Counted from the first letter of the stretch, positions 50,322 to 61,506 are shown. The stretch is DNA of 64,000 nt from Lutraria lutraria (GCA_964023205.1 OZ026848.1:2842501-2906500), one strand, 5' to 3'. Made by a program: numbers and translations. Notes: a model not told the origin generated them from the letters alone.

Positions 50322-53300
50322 CTAACTTGTAACCCAGTCATTGGTATTTAACCATTCTGGTTTACGTTTAACTCTTTGAGTCCTGGGTGCAAACTCAATA
50401 GCAGTAGGATTCAGACTTGACTGTCTCCTTTGGGGGATTACATATCTATTTGTGGTTGCCGGCACCGAAGAGGCACAGGAAGGCTGAGGAGGTGCACAGT
50501 CAGGTAGAGACTGACCACTGGGTACTATCTCTGCAGATGTCCCTTTGTCAGTCTGAACCGGCTGATCCGCGTCCTCAGCAATTCCCCTTAACTGCCTCCT
50601 ATCTACCGGCAAACCTGTAATAGACAATAACAAATTTCTATGGAGGGTTTTTACACCACACCTCCCTTGTTCTTTCTTTACTTGAAACACAGGAACGCTC
50701 AAATCTGGCTGAGATACAACAACATGGATGTCCCTGTTCCACCGGTCCGCCAACTTGTTTTTACCTTTCAGGCCAACATTGCGAACTAATACCTTGTCAC
50801 CAGGGACAAGTTTGACATTTCTGACTCTAAGGTCATAACGACGTTTATGACGTTCGGACTGACGTTTCGATTCCCGGCTGGCCGCTCGATATGCGAAGTC
50901 AAGTCGTTTTTTCAAGTTATCAACATATTCAGAATGTTTTTCATTGGTTTTTTTATCAGGCTTAATACCCAGAAATGCGTCTATGCACAATCTCGGATGT
51001 CTACCAAACATTAAATAGTGAGGGGTCAGACCTGTACTTTCGTGTCTGGTCGAGTTATATGCATGGACGAGAGTGGGAATGTAATTTTTCCAATTACTTT
51101 TTTGTTCCTCCTCCAAAGTCCCCAACATGTTTAACAATGTTTGATTGAACCTTTCGGCCATACCATTACCCTGAGGATGATATGGAGTTGTGCGTGATTT
51201 GCCAACATTGGCAATCCTACACAACTCCGATATCACCGCTCCCTCAAAATTCCTGCCCTGGTCACTGTGTAGACGAACCGGAAATCCATAGTGAACAATG
51301 AAGTTTTCAAACAAAACCTTTGCCGTGGTGCGGGCTGTTTGATTTCTGGTTGGGATAGCCTGAGCGAAACGAGTAAAATGGTCAGTTATGACCAAAATAT
51401 TTTCAAATCCGCCAGAGGACATTTCCAACGACAAGAAATCCATACAGACAAGCTCCAACGGGTAAGTAGAAATTATTGGAACTAATGGTGCTGAAACAAA
51501 ACACTTAGATTTCCTACACAAACACCTAGAACAATTCCTCACTCTACTGTCAACATAACCGTCAATACCAGGCCAAAAGAACCTGGATTTTAACAAACTG
51601 GATGTTCTGTCTCTACCCTGATGACCAGCTTCATCATGTAGACCAGAGAATGCAATGTCTCGATAAACATCTGGTAAGATAAGCTGATCTACAGGATTAC
51701 CAGACAGAACACCCTTCCTAAACAACACTCCTTCTTTAAAGAAAAGATTTTTCCATTCTTTGAGAAATTTCCTAACCTCACTATCCTCTAGGGCACAAAG
51801 CCTTTTCGTTGGCCTGTGACCCCTTCGGACCAACTCAACCACTCGGACCAGGACAGGATCCCTACTCTGTTCCACTACCCAATCGACACAACTGAATTCA
51901 GAGACCACAGGTTCATCCCTGTCAGCAATATCCAGCACAGCCTGTGAGTGTGACATACATTCTATAGCAGGTAATTCCTGTGGAGAAGCCAAAGTGCCTA
52001 TGCATATAGCCTTAACCACATCCGGAAAAATTACTGCGGAAGTCATGGGCAAGCGGGAGAGTGCATCCGCATCAACATTGGACCTACCACTCCTGTACAC
52101 GATTTCAAAATTGAAATTGGCTAATTCAGCTAACCATCTGTGAGATGTAGCGTCCAACTTAGCTGTGGACAGGACGTAGGTTAGGGGGTTATTATCCGTA
52201 CGGACTTGAAAAGAATTTCCGTACAGGTAATCCTTAAACTTGTCTGTAACAGCCCACTTCAAAGCAAGGAACTCAAGCTTATGAGCCGGGTAATTCCTTT
52301 CTGTAGGTCTTAACCCTCGGCTTGCATAAGCTATCACGCGTTCCTTGCCATCATCGAGCTGATACAAGACAGCCCCCAAACCTACGCCACTAGCATCTAC
52401 ATTTAATAAAAATGGCCGCTTGAAATCAGCATAAGCTAAAACAGGTGGGGTTACAAGGCGGCCAATAAGCGATACAAATGCATGTTGCTGGGCCGCCCCC
52501 CAAATCCAAGGAGTTTTGTTCTTCTTCGATTTGCTGGCTTTGGTCGTGGGATGGCCTATCAGTAGGTCATTCAATGGCTTAGCCAACTGAGAAAAGCCCT
52601 TTACAAACCGCCTGTAATAGCCAGCAAATCCCAAGAAGGACCTCAACTCCTTAATTGATTTGGGAACCGGCCATTTTTTCAACACAGCAATCTTTTCAGG
52701 ATCCGTTTCTACCCCCTTTTCTCCAACCACATGACCTAAGTACTTTACGCTCGTTTTGAAAAATTCACATTTAGAACCTTTTAACTTCAGACCAGCCTGC
52801 TCTAACCGCTGAAAAACAGAGCTGAGCCTCTCAAAATGCTCATCCTTGGACTTAGAATACACAATTATATCATCCAAGTAGATCAGACATTCCCTAAGGT
52901 TCAAGTCACCCATAGCACGCTCCATCAATCTTTGGAAGGTAGCAGGTGCATTGGTAAGTCCAAAGCCCATGCGATTGCACTCGAAAAAACCTAAAGGACC
53001 AACAGAAAAAGCAGTTTTGGGCTTATCTTCCTCCTTCATGGCAACTTGCCAGTACCCCGACCTTAAATCAAGTTTAGAAAAGTACTTTGCCCCAATTAAG
53101 CTATCTATGGATTCCTCAATACGAGGTAAATCATAGGAATCCTTGACAGTACGGCTGTTAAGTTTGCGATAATCAATGCAAAATCTTAATGAACCATCTT
53201 TCTTCCTAACAAGAACCACATTTGAAGAAAACGGACTACTTGAAGGTCTAATAGCACCAGCCTCTAACATGTCCTTCAGATGCTCTCGGACTTCTTCATA

Positions 53301-54305
53301 CATGCCAGGTGGTATACGCCGATAATGATCCTTAAATGGTGTAGGATCTGTCAAGTTGATACGATGTTCAACAATATCAGTGCAACCAAGATCTGTCGGA
53401 CTGGCAGAGAAAATATGTCTCCAACTGGAAAAAAACTCCTTGGCCTTGGTACCCTCATCTGCTGTTAATACATCAGCAGGAACTGAAATACCAAGATCTG
53501 CAAGGGACTTCTCACCAGTGGAGGGCCGGGTTGCCAAACCTTCAAACGGGTCTATACTTCTAACAACATTAACATCCTGAAGGCGACAAACAAGGGCATT
53601 AGGTTTTATAATAACTGGCTGAGCAGACATATTACACATTTTGACATTGACTCGGCAGAACGAACGATTTGAGTTTACGTGTACCAAACTCGGGTATACT
53701 GCCAGAGAAGAAGAATTTTCCAAACTTTCAGTAACTGCAGTGGACATACTTCCAACGTTTCTAACTTTTCCAGTCACAACCTTCGTAGAAAAAGGAGGAA
53801 TCTGGACATTTGTATCATTGAAACTTTTAACTGATAAACAGTTAACTGAAGGAAGACAAGACAATACATTACACCACTCTTCAGGGAAGTGTCCACTATT
53901 TGAGTTTGATTTTAAAAAGTTAAGTACATTAGTACCAACAATAACTGGCACTTTACAGGAATACTTAGTATCAGGAGTCACCAACAATGGTACAGAAACA
54001 GGATCTAACTCAACCCCAGGAATCTTAATGTCCATGACAACATATCCAATATAAGGGACTGAAGAGCCATTGGCACAAGATATGTTAATACTAAAATCAG
54101 ACAACTCAAACAATTCAGGCCTAGGATTTAATGATAAATAAAAAGCCTCGCTAATTGAGGACACCATACTTCCAGAATCCAAAAGACCCTTACACCTAAT
54201 CTGATCTAATTCCAAAGTTACTTCAGTTGCCTTACCAATCAAAGGGGCAATTTTTGGGCTTTTAAACTGAGTATGACCACTTGTTTGCCCATCACAAGAG
54301 GTCAC
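50322..54305 (-). CDS. pol: Pol polyprotein: protease, reverse transcriptase, RNase H, integrase
   Basis: An intact frame of about 1327 residues (numbered from 54305). Aspartic protease D-S-G at 43-45. Reverse transcriptase about 340-530, with LDLRSGYWQ (Asp413) and YLDD (476-479). RNase H with Asp636 (VDAS), Glu678 and Asp703. Integrase with an HHCC zinc finger (His890, His895, Cys925, Cys928) and a D-D-E triad at 956, 1015 and 1051, the last two 35 residues apart. The domain order PR-RT-RH-IN identifies Ty3/gypsy; no chromodomain is seen. The frame has no ATG at its start (position 54305 is GTG) and is -1 relative to gag, so it should be made as a Gag-Pol product by frameshifting at 54317-54311. 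Confidence 0.96.
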   Translation of the reverse strand: MTSCDGQTSGHTQFKSPKIAPLIGKATEVTLELDQIRCKGLLDSGSMVSSISEAFYLSLNPRPELFELSDFSINISCANGSSVPYIGYVVMDIKIPGVELDPVSVPLLVTPDTKYSCKVPVIVGTNVLNFLKSNSNSGHFPEEWCNVLSCLPSVNCLSVKSFNDTNVQIPPFSTKVVTGKVRNVGSMSTAVTESLENSSSLAVYPSLVHVNSNRSFCRVNVKMCNMSAQPVIIKPNALVCRLQDVNVVRSIDPFEGLATRPSTGEKSLADLGISVPADVLTADEGTKAKEFFSSWRHIFSASPTDLGCTDIVEHRINLTDPTPFKDHYRRIPPGMYEEVREHLKDMLEAGAIRPSSSPFSSNVVLVRKKDGSLRFCIDYRKLNSRTVKDSYDLPRIEESIDSLIGAKYFSKLDLRSGYWQVAMKEEDKPKTAFSVGPLGFFECNRMGFGLTNAPATFQRLMERAMGDLNLRECLIYLDDIIVYSKSKDEHFERLSSVFQRLEQAGLKLKGSKCEFFKTSVKYLGHVVGEKGVETDPEKIAVLKKWPVPKSIKELRSFLGFAGYYRRFVKGFSQLAKPLNDLLIGHPTTKASKSKKNKTPWIWGAAQQHAFVSLIGRLVTPPVLAYADFKRPFLLNVDASGVGLGAVLYQLDDGKERVIAYASRGLRPTERNYPAHKLEFLALKWAVTDKFKDYLYGNSFQVRTDNNPLTYVLSTAKLDATSHRWLAELANFNFEIVYRSGRSNVDADALSRLPMTSAVIFPDVVKAICIGTLASPQELPAIECMSHSQAVLDIADRDEPVVSEFSCVDWVVEQSRDPVLVRVVELVRRGHRPTKRLCALEDSEVRKFLKEWKNLFFKEGVLFRKGVLSGNPVDQLILPDVYRDIAFSGLHDEAGHQGRDRTSSLLKSRFFWPGIDGYVDSRVRNCSRCLCRKSKCFVSAPLVPIISTYPLELVCMDFLSLEMSSGGFENILVITDHFTRFAQAIPTRNQTARTTAKVLFENFIVHYGFPVRLHSDQGRNFEGAVISELCRIANVGKSRTTPYHPQGNGMAERFNQTLLNMLGTLEEEQKSNWKNYIPTLVHAYNSTRHESTGLTPHYLMFGRHPRLCIDAFLGIKPDKKTNEKHSEYVDNLKKRLDFAYRAASRESKRQSERHKRRYDLRVRNVKLVPGDKVLVRNVGLKGKNKLADRWNRDIHVVVSQPDLSVPVFQVKKEQGRCGVKTLHRNLLLSITGLPVDRRQLRGIAEDADQPVQTDKGTSAEIVPSGQSLPDCAPPQPSCASSVPATTNRYVIPQRRQSSLNPTAIEFAPRTQRVKRKPEWLNTNDWVTS

Positions 54306-54307
54306 AT

Positions 54308-55465
54308 CTAGTTTAAAGCTTTCTTAAACTGTGTGGACCCGGGAGTAACCTGTCGTGGTTTCTCTTGGCCGCTCTTCAAAGTTTGCACATCCTTTTCTAA
54401 TGAGCCAACTTTGGCTACCAGCTGACCCATCTGCTGAGTCAGCTGTTGCATCTCTTGCAACATCTTGCTCTCGACAGACGACATCAGCTGGGCAGCAGGC
54501 TCAACCTTTTTGTTGGCCTTGAAAGTTTTGCTCATGGCTTCGGAGTTAGTCGAAACAGCTACAACAGGGCTGGTAGGGGCTGCCTTCATGTCCTGTTCCA
54601 TCTGTCTCAACTCCCTCCTCAGCACCCCATAATCATGGATTGTTTCATATTTATAACGGGATACATTTCTTAGCTCCTTATCCTTCAATCCTGACCACAG
54701 TCTACTGCAGAGCATCTCATTCTTAGTCGCCTGATCAAACTTCAGGTTAGACCTTGTCAGAAGCTGCTCCAGCCGCAAACTGTAGTCAGCGATTGACTCA
54801 GATGACTCCTGTTTAGCACAATAAAATTTCTGCTTTAAGGCCTCACAGTTAGCTACATTACCATAAATGCATTCTAACTCCTGTACCACACTCTGGACTG
54901 AGGCATTTTCTCCTAAATGTAGTAATACCACCCTTGCCTTTCCCTTGAGACTCCCACGAACAGCCTCAAATATTACATGCTCAGGATATACTCCATTCCT
55001 CAACAGACACTTAACCTCATACTGCCACAGATCAAAGGCACTATCATCCTTATCCTCCCCTGAAAAGGTAGGTAGCTTTGGTAACCTCATAGGTTGGTAC
55101 CCATAAGATCGTCCAAAACCACAGTCAGTGTAGGCCAAGGATGACTGCCTCATCGGGGGCAGCGGAGTAGGGGGGGGAGGAACGGAGGGAGGATCCTCAT
55201 AACACTGTCTGGCAGAAGAACGTGGGTTACTGTTCCTAACCCCTCTATGATGGTCCAGAGGAGTTCCTGGAATATAGCTACCAGTACTGTTTAACCTATG
55301 GGCCTCATAGTATTCCTTTTCAGGAGTATTGTAGGTGAGGTTAGGGGGGGCTGGAGTCTCTGACTCCACCCGGTACAAATGGAATCTGCCAGACCGCTGA
55401 ATAAGTTCCGCGTAATGTTCTAATTCCTCATCAGTATAATGATCTACCGGTTGTTCTGAGGCCAT
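54308..55465 (-). CDS. gag: Gag-like structural protein
   Basis: 385 residues from the ATG at 55465; the open frame extends slightly upstream without an ATG. The N-terminus is acidic, followed by a Pro-rich stretch (about residues 85-110, PPSVPPPPTPLPP). Next comes a capsid-like helical region (about 130-290) with LPKLPTFSGEDKD, WQYEVKCLL and a retrotransposon-gag-type core similar in style to Ty3/PNMA gag (inference). The C-terminal portion is a predicted coiled coil (MLQEMQQLTQQMGQLVAKV). No CCHC zinc knuckle is visible, which is unusual for this class. It ends in TAG immediately after the slippery site. Confidence 0.87.
   Translation of the reverse strand: MASEQPVDHYTDEELEHYAELIQRSGRFHLYRVESETPAPPNLTYNTPEKEYYEAHRLNSTGSYIPGTPLDHHRGVRNSNPRSSARQCYEDPPSVPPPPTPLPPMRQSSLAYTDCGFGRSYGYQPMRLPKLPTFSGEDKDDSAFDLWQYEVKCLLRNGVYPEHVIFEAVRGSLKGKARVVLLHLGENASVQSVVQELECIYGNVANCEALKQKFYCAKQESSESIADYSLRLEQLLTRSNLKFDQATKNEMLCSRLWSGLKDKELRNVSRYKYETIHDYGVLRRELRQMEQDMKAAPTSPVVAVSTNSEAMSKTFKANKKVEPAAQLMSSVESKMLQEMQQLTQQMGQLVAKVGSLEKDVQTLKSGQEKPRQVTPGSTQFKKALN
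54311..54317 (-). promoter_or_regulatory. Programmed -1 frameshift site TTTAAAC
   Basis: In gag frame the minus strand reads T TTA AAC then TAG, which is exactly the X XXY YYZ slippery heptamer with the stop directly next. Slipping back one base enters the pol frame, which has no ATG of its own. A downstream stimulatory structure was not modelled. Confidence 0.85.
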
Positions 55466-56870
55466 CCCTGACAATCAATTAAAAGTCCCCCAATAAAAAT
55501 ATGACAAATTACAAATTGTCCAATTAATAATAAACAAGGAGTCAACTGAGTAACCACGTTAGTGTTATTGATCAAAATGCCTATAATTAAAATAGGTGAA
55601 CATAAAATACAAATACAAAGAATAATCCAACAATGCAATAAATCAACCAGACACTATAAGAGCAAGGTACTGAGTATCAAAAAAAGGATTTGACAATTAC
55701 ACACTGATTACGACTTAACAATTGGATTATGATTTATAATCTAGGTTAAATAGGGGCATCTGTAATATAATACCTGCAAAATAACAAATAAATCAGGACT
55801 GATTGTGATAATGGTTTAGTCACACAATAAATTAATTACCTTTCCTTTCCATGGAATTCATCTAACGTGTAATTCAAAACTGTCTTTGTCCACACAAAAT
55901 ACGCTGAAAATAAGCTGTACAAAAAATGGTGCCAATAATACTAAATTGTGATTTCACTATGCATCAGTTACCAAGTAGACCCGAGTGTTAATTGATTACA
56001 TCAAAATGCCAGCTCGCATCCCTGCACCCCGCATACCCTAATGGCACCACTGCTGATAACTACTATATGTGAGACTACAACCACTATACTACAGTACTTC
56101 AACTCAGATATACTATTATGAAATGTCAGAATGACCTAGTAAATCCACTATGGATTTATGCTTTTTTTTTTTTTTTTTTTTTTTTTTTCAAATATACTAA
56201 TACAATAATACAATAATGGATGGGGATGTATCAATATTATACAGGTCTGTTAATATTAATGGCAAATGTGTTAGTCTTACCGATGACAATACTGTTAGTG
56301 ATGATGATGTTACGTGCAAGCAAAGCTGTTAATCATTCCATTACTCCAGTGCTGTGACCATTACTTCATCATTTTCACACTAAACAATAACAATTATTCC
56401 TGTAATAGTAAAAAATAATATTCATAAAATGTGAACATAAAAATACTACAAATCATACAATTTCAAAATAATTGATACTACAAAAACATCAACACAAACT
56501 AAAGTTAATCGCTCTTTGAAGTGTCAACTGATGTAAACTCCGGCTCCAACGTTGATACACAGTTAATTGACGCGTATAAATCCAACGATGAATATTTATC
56601 AGTTTATAGAGCTCTTACACAAAAGAACACAACACAATGTGTGCACACTAAAGTTTGTCGACAATTTATACACCCAAAACTAATAATAATGAAAAATTTC
56701 ACCCCACGGATACCATACTCTTCACTGTCATCTATACATTCCTCGGGAAACACCCACGTGCTGAGGAATTCCACGTGACGTCACAGCCCAAGGTTATAAA
56801 CGATAACGTTCGCTTACTGGTGATAAACACGCATACACATACAATTCAATGAAACCATTTCTCCACAAAA
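55466..56870 (-). other. Retrotransposon 5' leader
   Basis: A long leader of about 1.4 kb between the primer site and gag. It contains a run of 27 T on the plus strand at 56162-56188 (A on the element's sense strand). Open frames at 56521-56852 are on the antisense strand and look like chance frames. Confidence 0.6.
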
Positions 56871-56885
56871 CCACGTTGGGCGCCA
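56871..56885 (-). other. Primer-binding site
   Basis: Minus-strand TGGCGCCCAACGTGG, one base inside the 5' LTR. The leading TGG pairs with a tRNA CCA end. The tRNA species was not identified. Confidence 0.85.
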
Positions 56886-56886
56886 A

Positions 56887-57530
56887 TGTCGTAAGTTACA
56901 TATGTGGTCTGGTTTATTGGTCCTGAAAGAAGGAATAACACGCTATGCATTGAACATTTAATAAATATTTCGTGCGTCTTCACGCGACGAAAGCAAAACG
57001 GCAAGTGCTTGACCACAAGTACAAAACATAAACTATAAAATGATACAAAACATGATAGTCAACAGCAAATGGCATAAAGAACACAATGCAAATATTTACC
57101 TGAAAGAAGGAATAACACGCTATGCATTGAACATTTAATAAATATTTCGTGCGTCTTCACGCGACGAAAGCAAAACGGCAAGTGCTTGACCACAAGTACA
57201 AAACATAAACTATAAAATGATACAAAACATGATAGTCAACAGCAAATGGCATAAAGAACACAATGCAAATATTTACCTGAAAGAAGGAATAACACGCTAT
57301 GCATTGAACATTTAATAAATATTTCGTGCGTCTTCACGCGACGAAAGCAAAACGGCAAGTGCGTGAGTGCAGTGAACTATGGTATGGTCGTATATAAAAA
57401 AAACATATATGACCGTACCATTCCGGACTGGAACAAAGTTAATGACGATGATGTTAATGATAGATGATATACAAGTGGCCAAATATATAAAGTATGATAA
57501 ATAATAATATAATAAAGTCGCCCTGCGACA
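56887..57530 (-). repeat. 5' LTR
   Basis: 644 bp, same structure as the 3' LTR including the 177-bp internal repeat. The shared repeat shows that the triplication predates this insertion. Confidence 0.95.
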
Positions 57531-57534
57531 TATA

Positions 57535-59400
57535 GATCTGAACTTCCGTGCTATTACAAACAAAAACCTTTTTACTGTGTGTATAATAGAAAGTAAATAT
57601 TTAATCATTTATAGAATTACAGTGAAACAAATACATGTAGTGTGTAAAAAGGATCTTAGTGATGTACATGTACATTGTATTACTGTTCGAATATTTGGAT
57701 GGATCGTCTAAGCCTTTTATAATGCAGATTATACTAAATAGTTTACAGATATATATAATGCAGGCTTATTATACCGAAAAACTGTAGTACGATTGTACTT
57801 TCAGCATATTAGAAAATTCAAAAGCCAGACGTGTTATCAATATCTCCAACGATACATACATGAACACATAGACATTCATATTCCTTTAAATTAAAGAATC
57901 GATTCTTAAAGTTATTTGAAAACAAATCCCTGTGCATTCCCCACGAGTGCGAACTCGAAATTCTTTACCTTATATTTCTATATAATTGTTAATTGACTGG
58001 ATTTATCTAGATGTATCTCTATATGGCATTATCCAATGAGATTACCGTGTATTAAATCTTGGAGATCAAGGTACTTGTATACTACAGGGACGTAGATAAC
58101 TTTAAATGGATATTACACATACAAAGGTGATCGTGCCTAGAGGTTAACCCCTCGTGCACCTGGGAAGGTCTAACCCCTACGTCCTTTGATTTAGTTTCCA
58201 TAATTTTAGCCATATTTGTATTTTAACTTTATAAATTGATGTTCGGCATGTACGACCCTGTTCTGTGCTACACATGTGTACATGTATAACTTAAATATAT
58301 GCATGTTCTTTTAAACTTTTGATAAGAATCACTTACGATATTGCTTACAAGAAAGTGCTTGTTTCATATTCTTAATACTACAATGTATTGTTGAATAGAT
58401 TTGATTAAACTTTGATCATTCAATCGTCATATAGCATATACATTTAAACATTGAATAAGTGATCCCTTACAAATTTTGACTGGCCAGTATAGACACATGT
58501 CAGTTTTTACAGAAATGTAGACATAATATGGTACCCATAACAAACGTAAAAACTTAAATAACATTTACATGTTACATACCGCGGCATGTTTTATGATATG
58601 ATATAATAACAATACACAAAATGCAACAACTGTTAAAATTTGTGCGTATAAAGTTATTTTATGAAAATATTACATTTTCTTGGTTACTAGTGTTATATCG
58701 GTTAGTTTCATCCTATACAATTTTACACAGTAAAACTCATCACGATACTTAAGAAATACGGTCATTCAAGCTTATCTAAATACAGAAATAAATTCACGAA
58801 TAACTGACAATAATGACAATCAACTGAGGGTGACGATGAAATTTAAAACCTTATAACTTTGAGGTTTTCCAAGTATCCAAATACTCAATGAAGGTCCATG
58901 CATTCCTGTGAGAGACGTGAAGTGAGACCTAAACACAGTAGATACTGTACATGGAGGTTTCTTATCTCTCCAGTGTTTGAACACCATATTTCTTTACACT
59001 GATAAGTGTGCTATCATCAATTAAAGGTCACAAATAAAGTAAGATAAATCTTCAAGATCCTCACACACTTGATTTATGCATCTATGTTCACTGGGTTGAT
59101 ATTAGAATATAAATACATCTTAAATACTCTCATTTAGTGTAGGTAAAATTGATGTCAATTATTATCCATAGTAATTAGAGTAAAACAAATGAGATTGTGA
59201 AATCGAAAGAGAGATCTAATTCATGAGAATACACTCGTATATGTGTTAGAAAGAGGAGGAGCGTCCTCGAACTTCAGACCGATTGTATGTCCGTAAGAAC
59301 GGTTGCATATATAGTGTTGTTGACAAAACGACTTAGAAAGGAAGCGACAGCAGCTAGGAGACCACAGGCTGTTTGACATCCCAATCAAATCAACACGGCT
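57535..59400. other. No gene recognised
   Basis: AT-rich flank of the retrotransposon up to the duplicated exon block. Short open frames without domains; no repeat with defined ends. Confidence 0.5.
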
Positions 59401-59475
59401 CTGACTTTAAACATTATATCAAACACAAATATACATATAAGTACAATAACAATTTGTTGACCATGTAATACTCAC

Positions 59476-59669
59476 GTCGTAGTGAAAATTTTATCTAAAT
59501 GTTTCTTATCAACATGATGACTGCCATTACTTTTAACGTCTTTCTGTTGTGCATGTTGTGAGCCATTCATGCTACCTTTCCACTCGTTGTAAGTCACTAC
59601 TTGAGCGGTTGACATCGATTTCGAGTTTGTCTCGTCCATGATAAACACAGAATTCTGCCGACTTGTCAT
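59476..59669 (-). CDS. Candidate alternative first coding exon (1b) of the White-like ABCG gene
   Basis: ATG at 59669, then 194 nt to a GTGAGT donor at 59475, ending in phase 2. The peptide contains VFIMDETNSKSM, YNEWKG, MNGSQHAQQKDV and VDKKHLDKIF. An apparent stop right after the exon is the TGA of the donor. It is homologous to the exon at 61000-61193. No other minus-strand acceptor of suitable phase that opens a recognisable protein lies between here and ABCG exon 2 (start 37744), which needs exactly this phase. Assignment to ABCG is therefore a reasoned inference; an independent small gene is the alternative. Confidence 0.5.
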
Positions 59670-59997
59670 TTTACTAATTAAATCCTTTTTCACATGTAAT
59701 AGACGTAAGTCAATATATTTATATATTTTTGCGCCTCAAATTTTTAAACTTGCATGGAATTTCCACTGTTCATATATATATCACCTCAATATTCTCTTCC
59801 GAGTGTTTAACAATGCCTATATTATTATGCTACAGTTCAAATCGATATCACGCGTAACTATTCCATGTAATTGCTATTTATATTACTTAGTATTTAGCCA
59901 CCAAACTATTACCATTGTACGATGTGTTTGAAATGAAGAGAAGTTCACTGAATGAAGACGGAACACGTTGTACTGATCTCTTTAACTGGCTAAGTTA

Positions 59998-60006
59998 GTA
60001 TTTATA
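59998..60006 (-). promoter_or_regulatory. TATA box of exon 1b
   Basis: Minus-strand TATAAATAC about 330 bp upstream of the exon 1b ATG, followed at about 30 bp by GAGATCAGTAC. Both are conserved in the duplicate copy. Confidence 0.6.
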
Positions 60007-60999
60007 AGAGAAATAAAACGGCTACCCGTTCCGTCTTTTAACCAGACAATGTACAATAAATCTATAAAAAACACCCGTTTACAAATACACCACAAACAGT
60101 AGGTTTAAAGTCACATGTAATCGATACAAACATTTTATTCAAATTCGGGACAAGTTTCTTTCAGACAGAAAATAGAGTAGCACGTGCAAAATCGGAGTCC
60201 TTCGGCTTGTTAACTGAACAGGAGAATATTGTCAAGTCATACGATTAAGGTAGTTTATAAAAGCAAACGTTAATAGAACACATTAACACTATATTAACAC
60301 AATTGTAACTTTATGAGGTCGATTAGGAATGATTTATTGTGTCATTGTGCTAGTATGTACGATTTATGAAATATTTTTTACTTTTTACAGCAACTATCTA
60401 CTTTTAGAAATACTCAGCATTAATAAACAGCATACCCATACTATACATATTAGAGAGAAACTAAAGACAGATTCAATAAATTACAATAACAGTAATGATT
60501 CTATCACTTCTCGAAAACAAAAAAATGATAACAAATAAAAAGAAAATACACACAAAAAAAAAAATACTGAAGAAAGTGGAAAAAATTGTTCTATGACGGG
60601 ACATAAATTGTCGGTAAATTCAGTCCGGTAAACCAGTCGGTACGTTCAGTTGATTGTTTCCGTTTTATTAAACGTGCAATTGGTTTTTTAAGATCGAGTA
60701 ATATTTAGGAAAATGTTTCGTCTGTTTTCGTAAGCTTTCGTCTGTTACATAAACTCATCATTTCCCCTCCTTTACGGATGTGCAAGATAAGTCTATACTG
60801 GTGGATCATAGACGCTCGATTCCGTGATTTTTATACGTTTACAGATGTTATTTTTCAATTAAACTCATTAAACAACGCAAATCTGTCAAAAGAAAAATCT
60901 TCCAATTTTCTCCTTTATTGAGCGTATAAAAAACATCAAGGTAACTCACACAAATATACACATACGTAAATAACAATTTGTTGACCATGTAATACTTAC

Positions 61000-61193
61000 G
61001 TCGTAGTGAAAATATGATCTAAATGTTTCTTATCAACAGTATGACGTTCGCCTTTATCGTTAACGTCTTTCTGTTGTGCATGCTGTGATCCATTCATGTC
61101 ACCTTTCCATTCCTCGTAAGTCACTTTAGACGTTGACTTCGTTGTCGAGTTTTGCTCGTCCATAATAATCACAGAATTTTCATGACTTGCCAT
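61000..61193 (-). CDS. Candidate alternative first coding exon (1c) of the White-like ABCG gene
   Basis: ATG at 61193, then 194 nt to a GTAAGT donor at 60999, phase 2. The peptide begins MASHENSVIIMDEQNS and shares EEWKG, MNGSQHAQQKDV and VDKKHLDHIF with exon 1b. Length, phase and the central block are conserved while flanks have diverged, which argues for coding constraint. It is hydrophilic with no signal peptide, as expected for the cytosolic N-terminus of an ABCG protein. The link to ABCG exon 2, about 23 kb away, is inferred from phase and strand only. Confidence 0.5.
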
Positions 61194-61497
61194 TTTACAA
61201 TTAAATTAAATCCAATTTCACATGTAACAGGTGTTAGTCAAAATATTAATATTTTTGCACCTCAGATATTTTACGGTCAGTATTCCAATATCACCTCAAA
61301 GTCCTCTTCCGAGTGTTGAAAAATGTCTGTATGATATGCTACAGTTCAAATCGATATCACGCGTAACTATTCCATGAGTTTGTTATCTAGCCTCCTAAGA
61401 TACCAAACTATTACCGTAGTACGATGTGTTTGAGAGAGTAGTTCACTGTATGAAGACGGACGACGCGTTGTACTGATCTCTTCAACTGACCAAGTCA

Positions 61498-61506
61498 GTA
61501 TTTATA
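61498..61506 (-). promoter_or_regulatory. TATA box of exon 1c
   Basis: Minus-strand TATAAATAC about 305 bp upstream of the exon 1c ATG, matching the box at 59998-60006 in sequence and in downstream context (CAGTTGAAGAGATCAGTAC). Confidence 0.6.

Larger units (their letters stand above)
49042..57530 (-). mobile_element. Full-length Ty3/gypsy-type LTR retrotransposon
   Basis: An 8489-bp element read on the minus strand: 5' LTR 57530-56887, primer-binding site, gag, pol, polypurine tract, 3' LTR 49685-49042. Both LTRs are 644 bp, start TGTCG and end CGACA. By eye they differ at one position (TGTCGTAGG against TGTCGTAAG), indicating recent insertion. TATA flanks both sides (49038-49041, 57531-57534) as a 4-bp target duplication. 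Gag and pol are both open with no stops, so the copy may be competent. There is no envelope frame. It lies in the same transcriptional sense as the ABCG gene, between the distal candidate first exons and exon 1. Confidence 0.95.

Noticed and set aside
50417..54054. Plus-strand open frames opposite pol
   Set aside because: Antisense shadows of the long intact pol frame.
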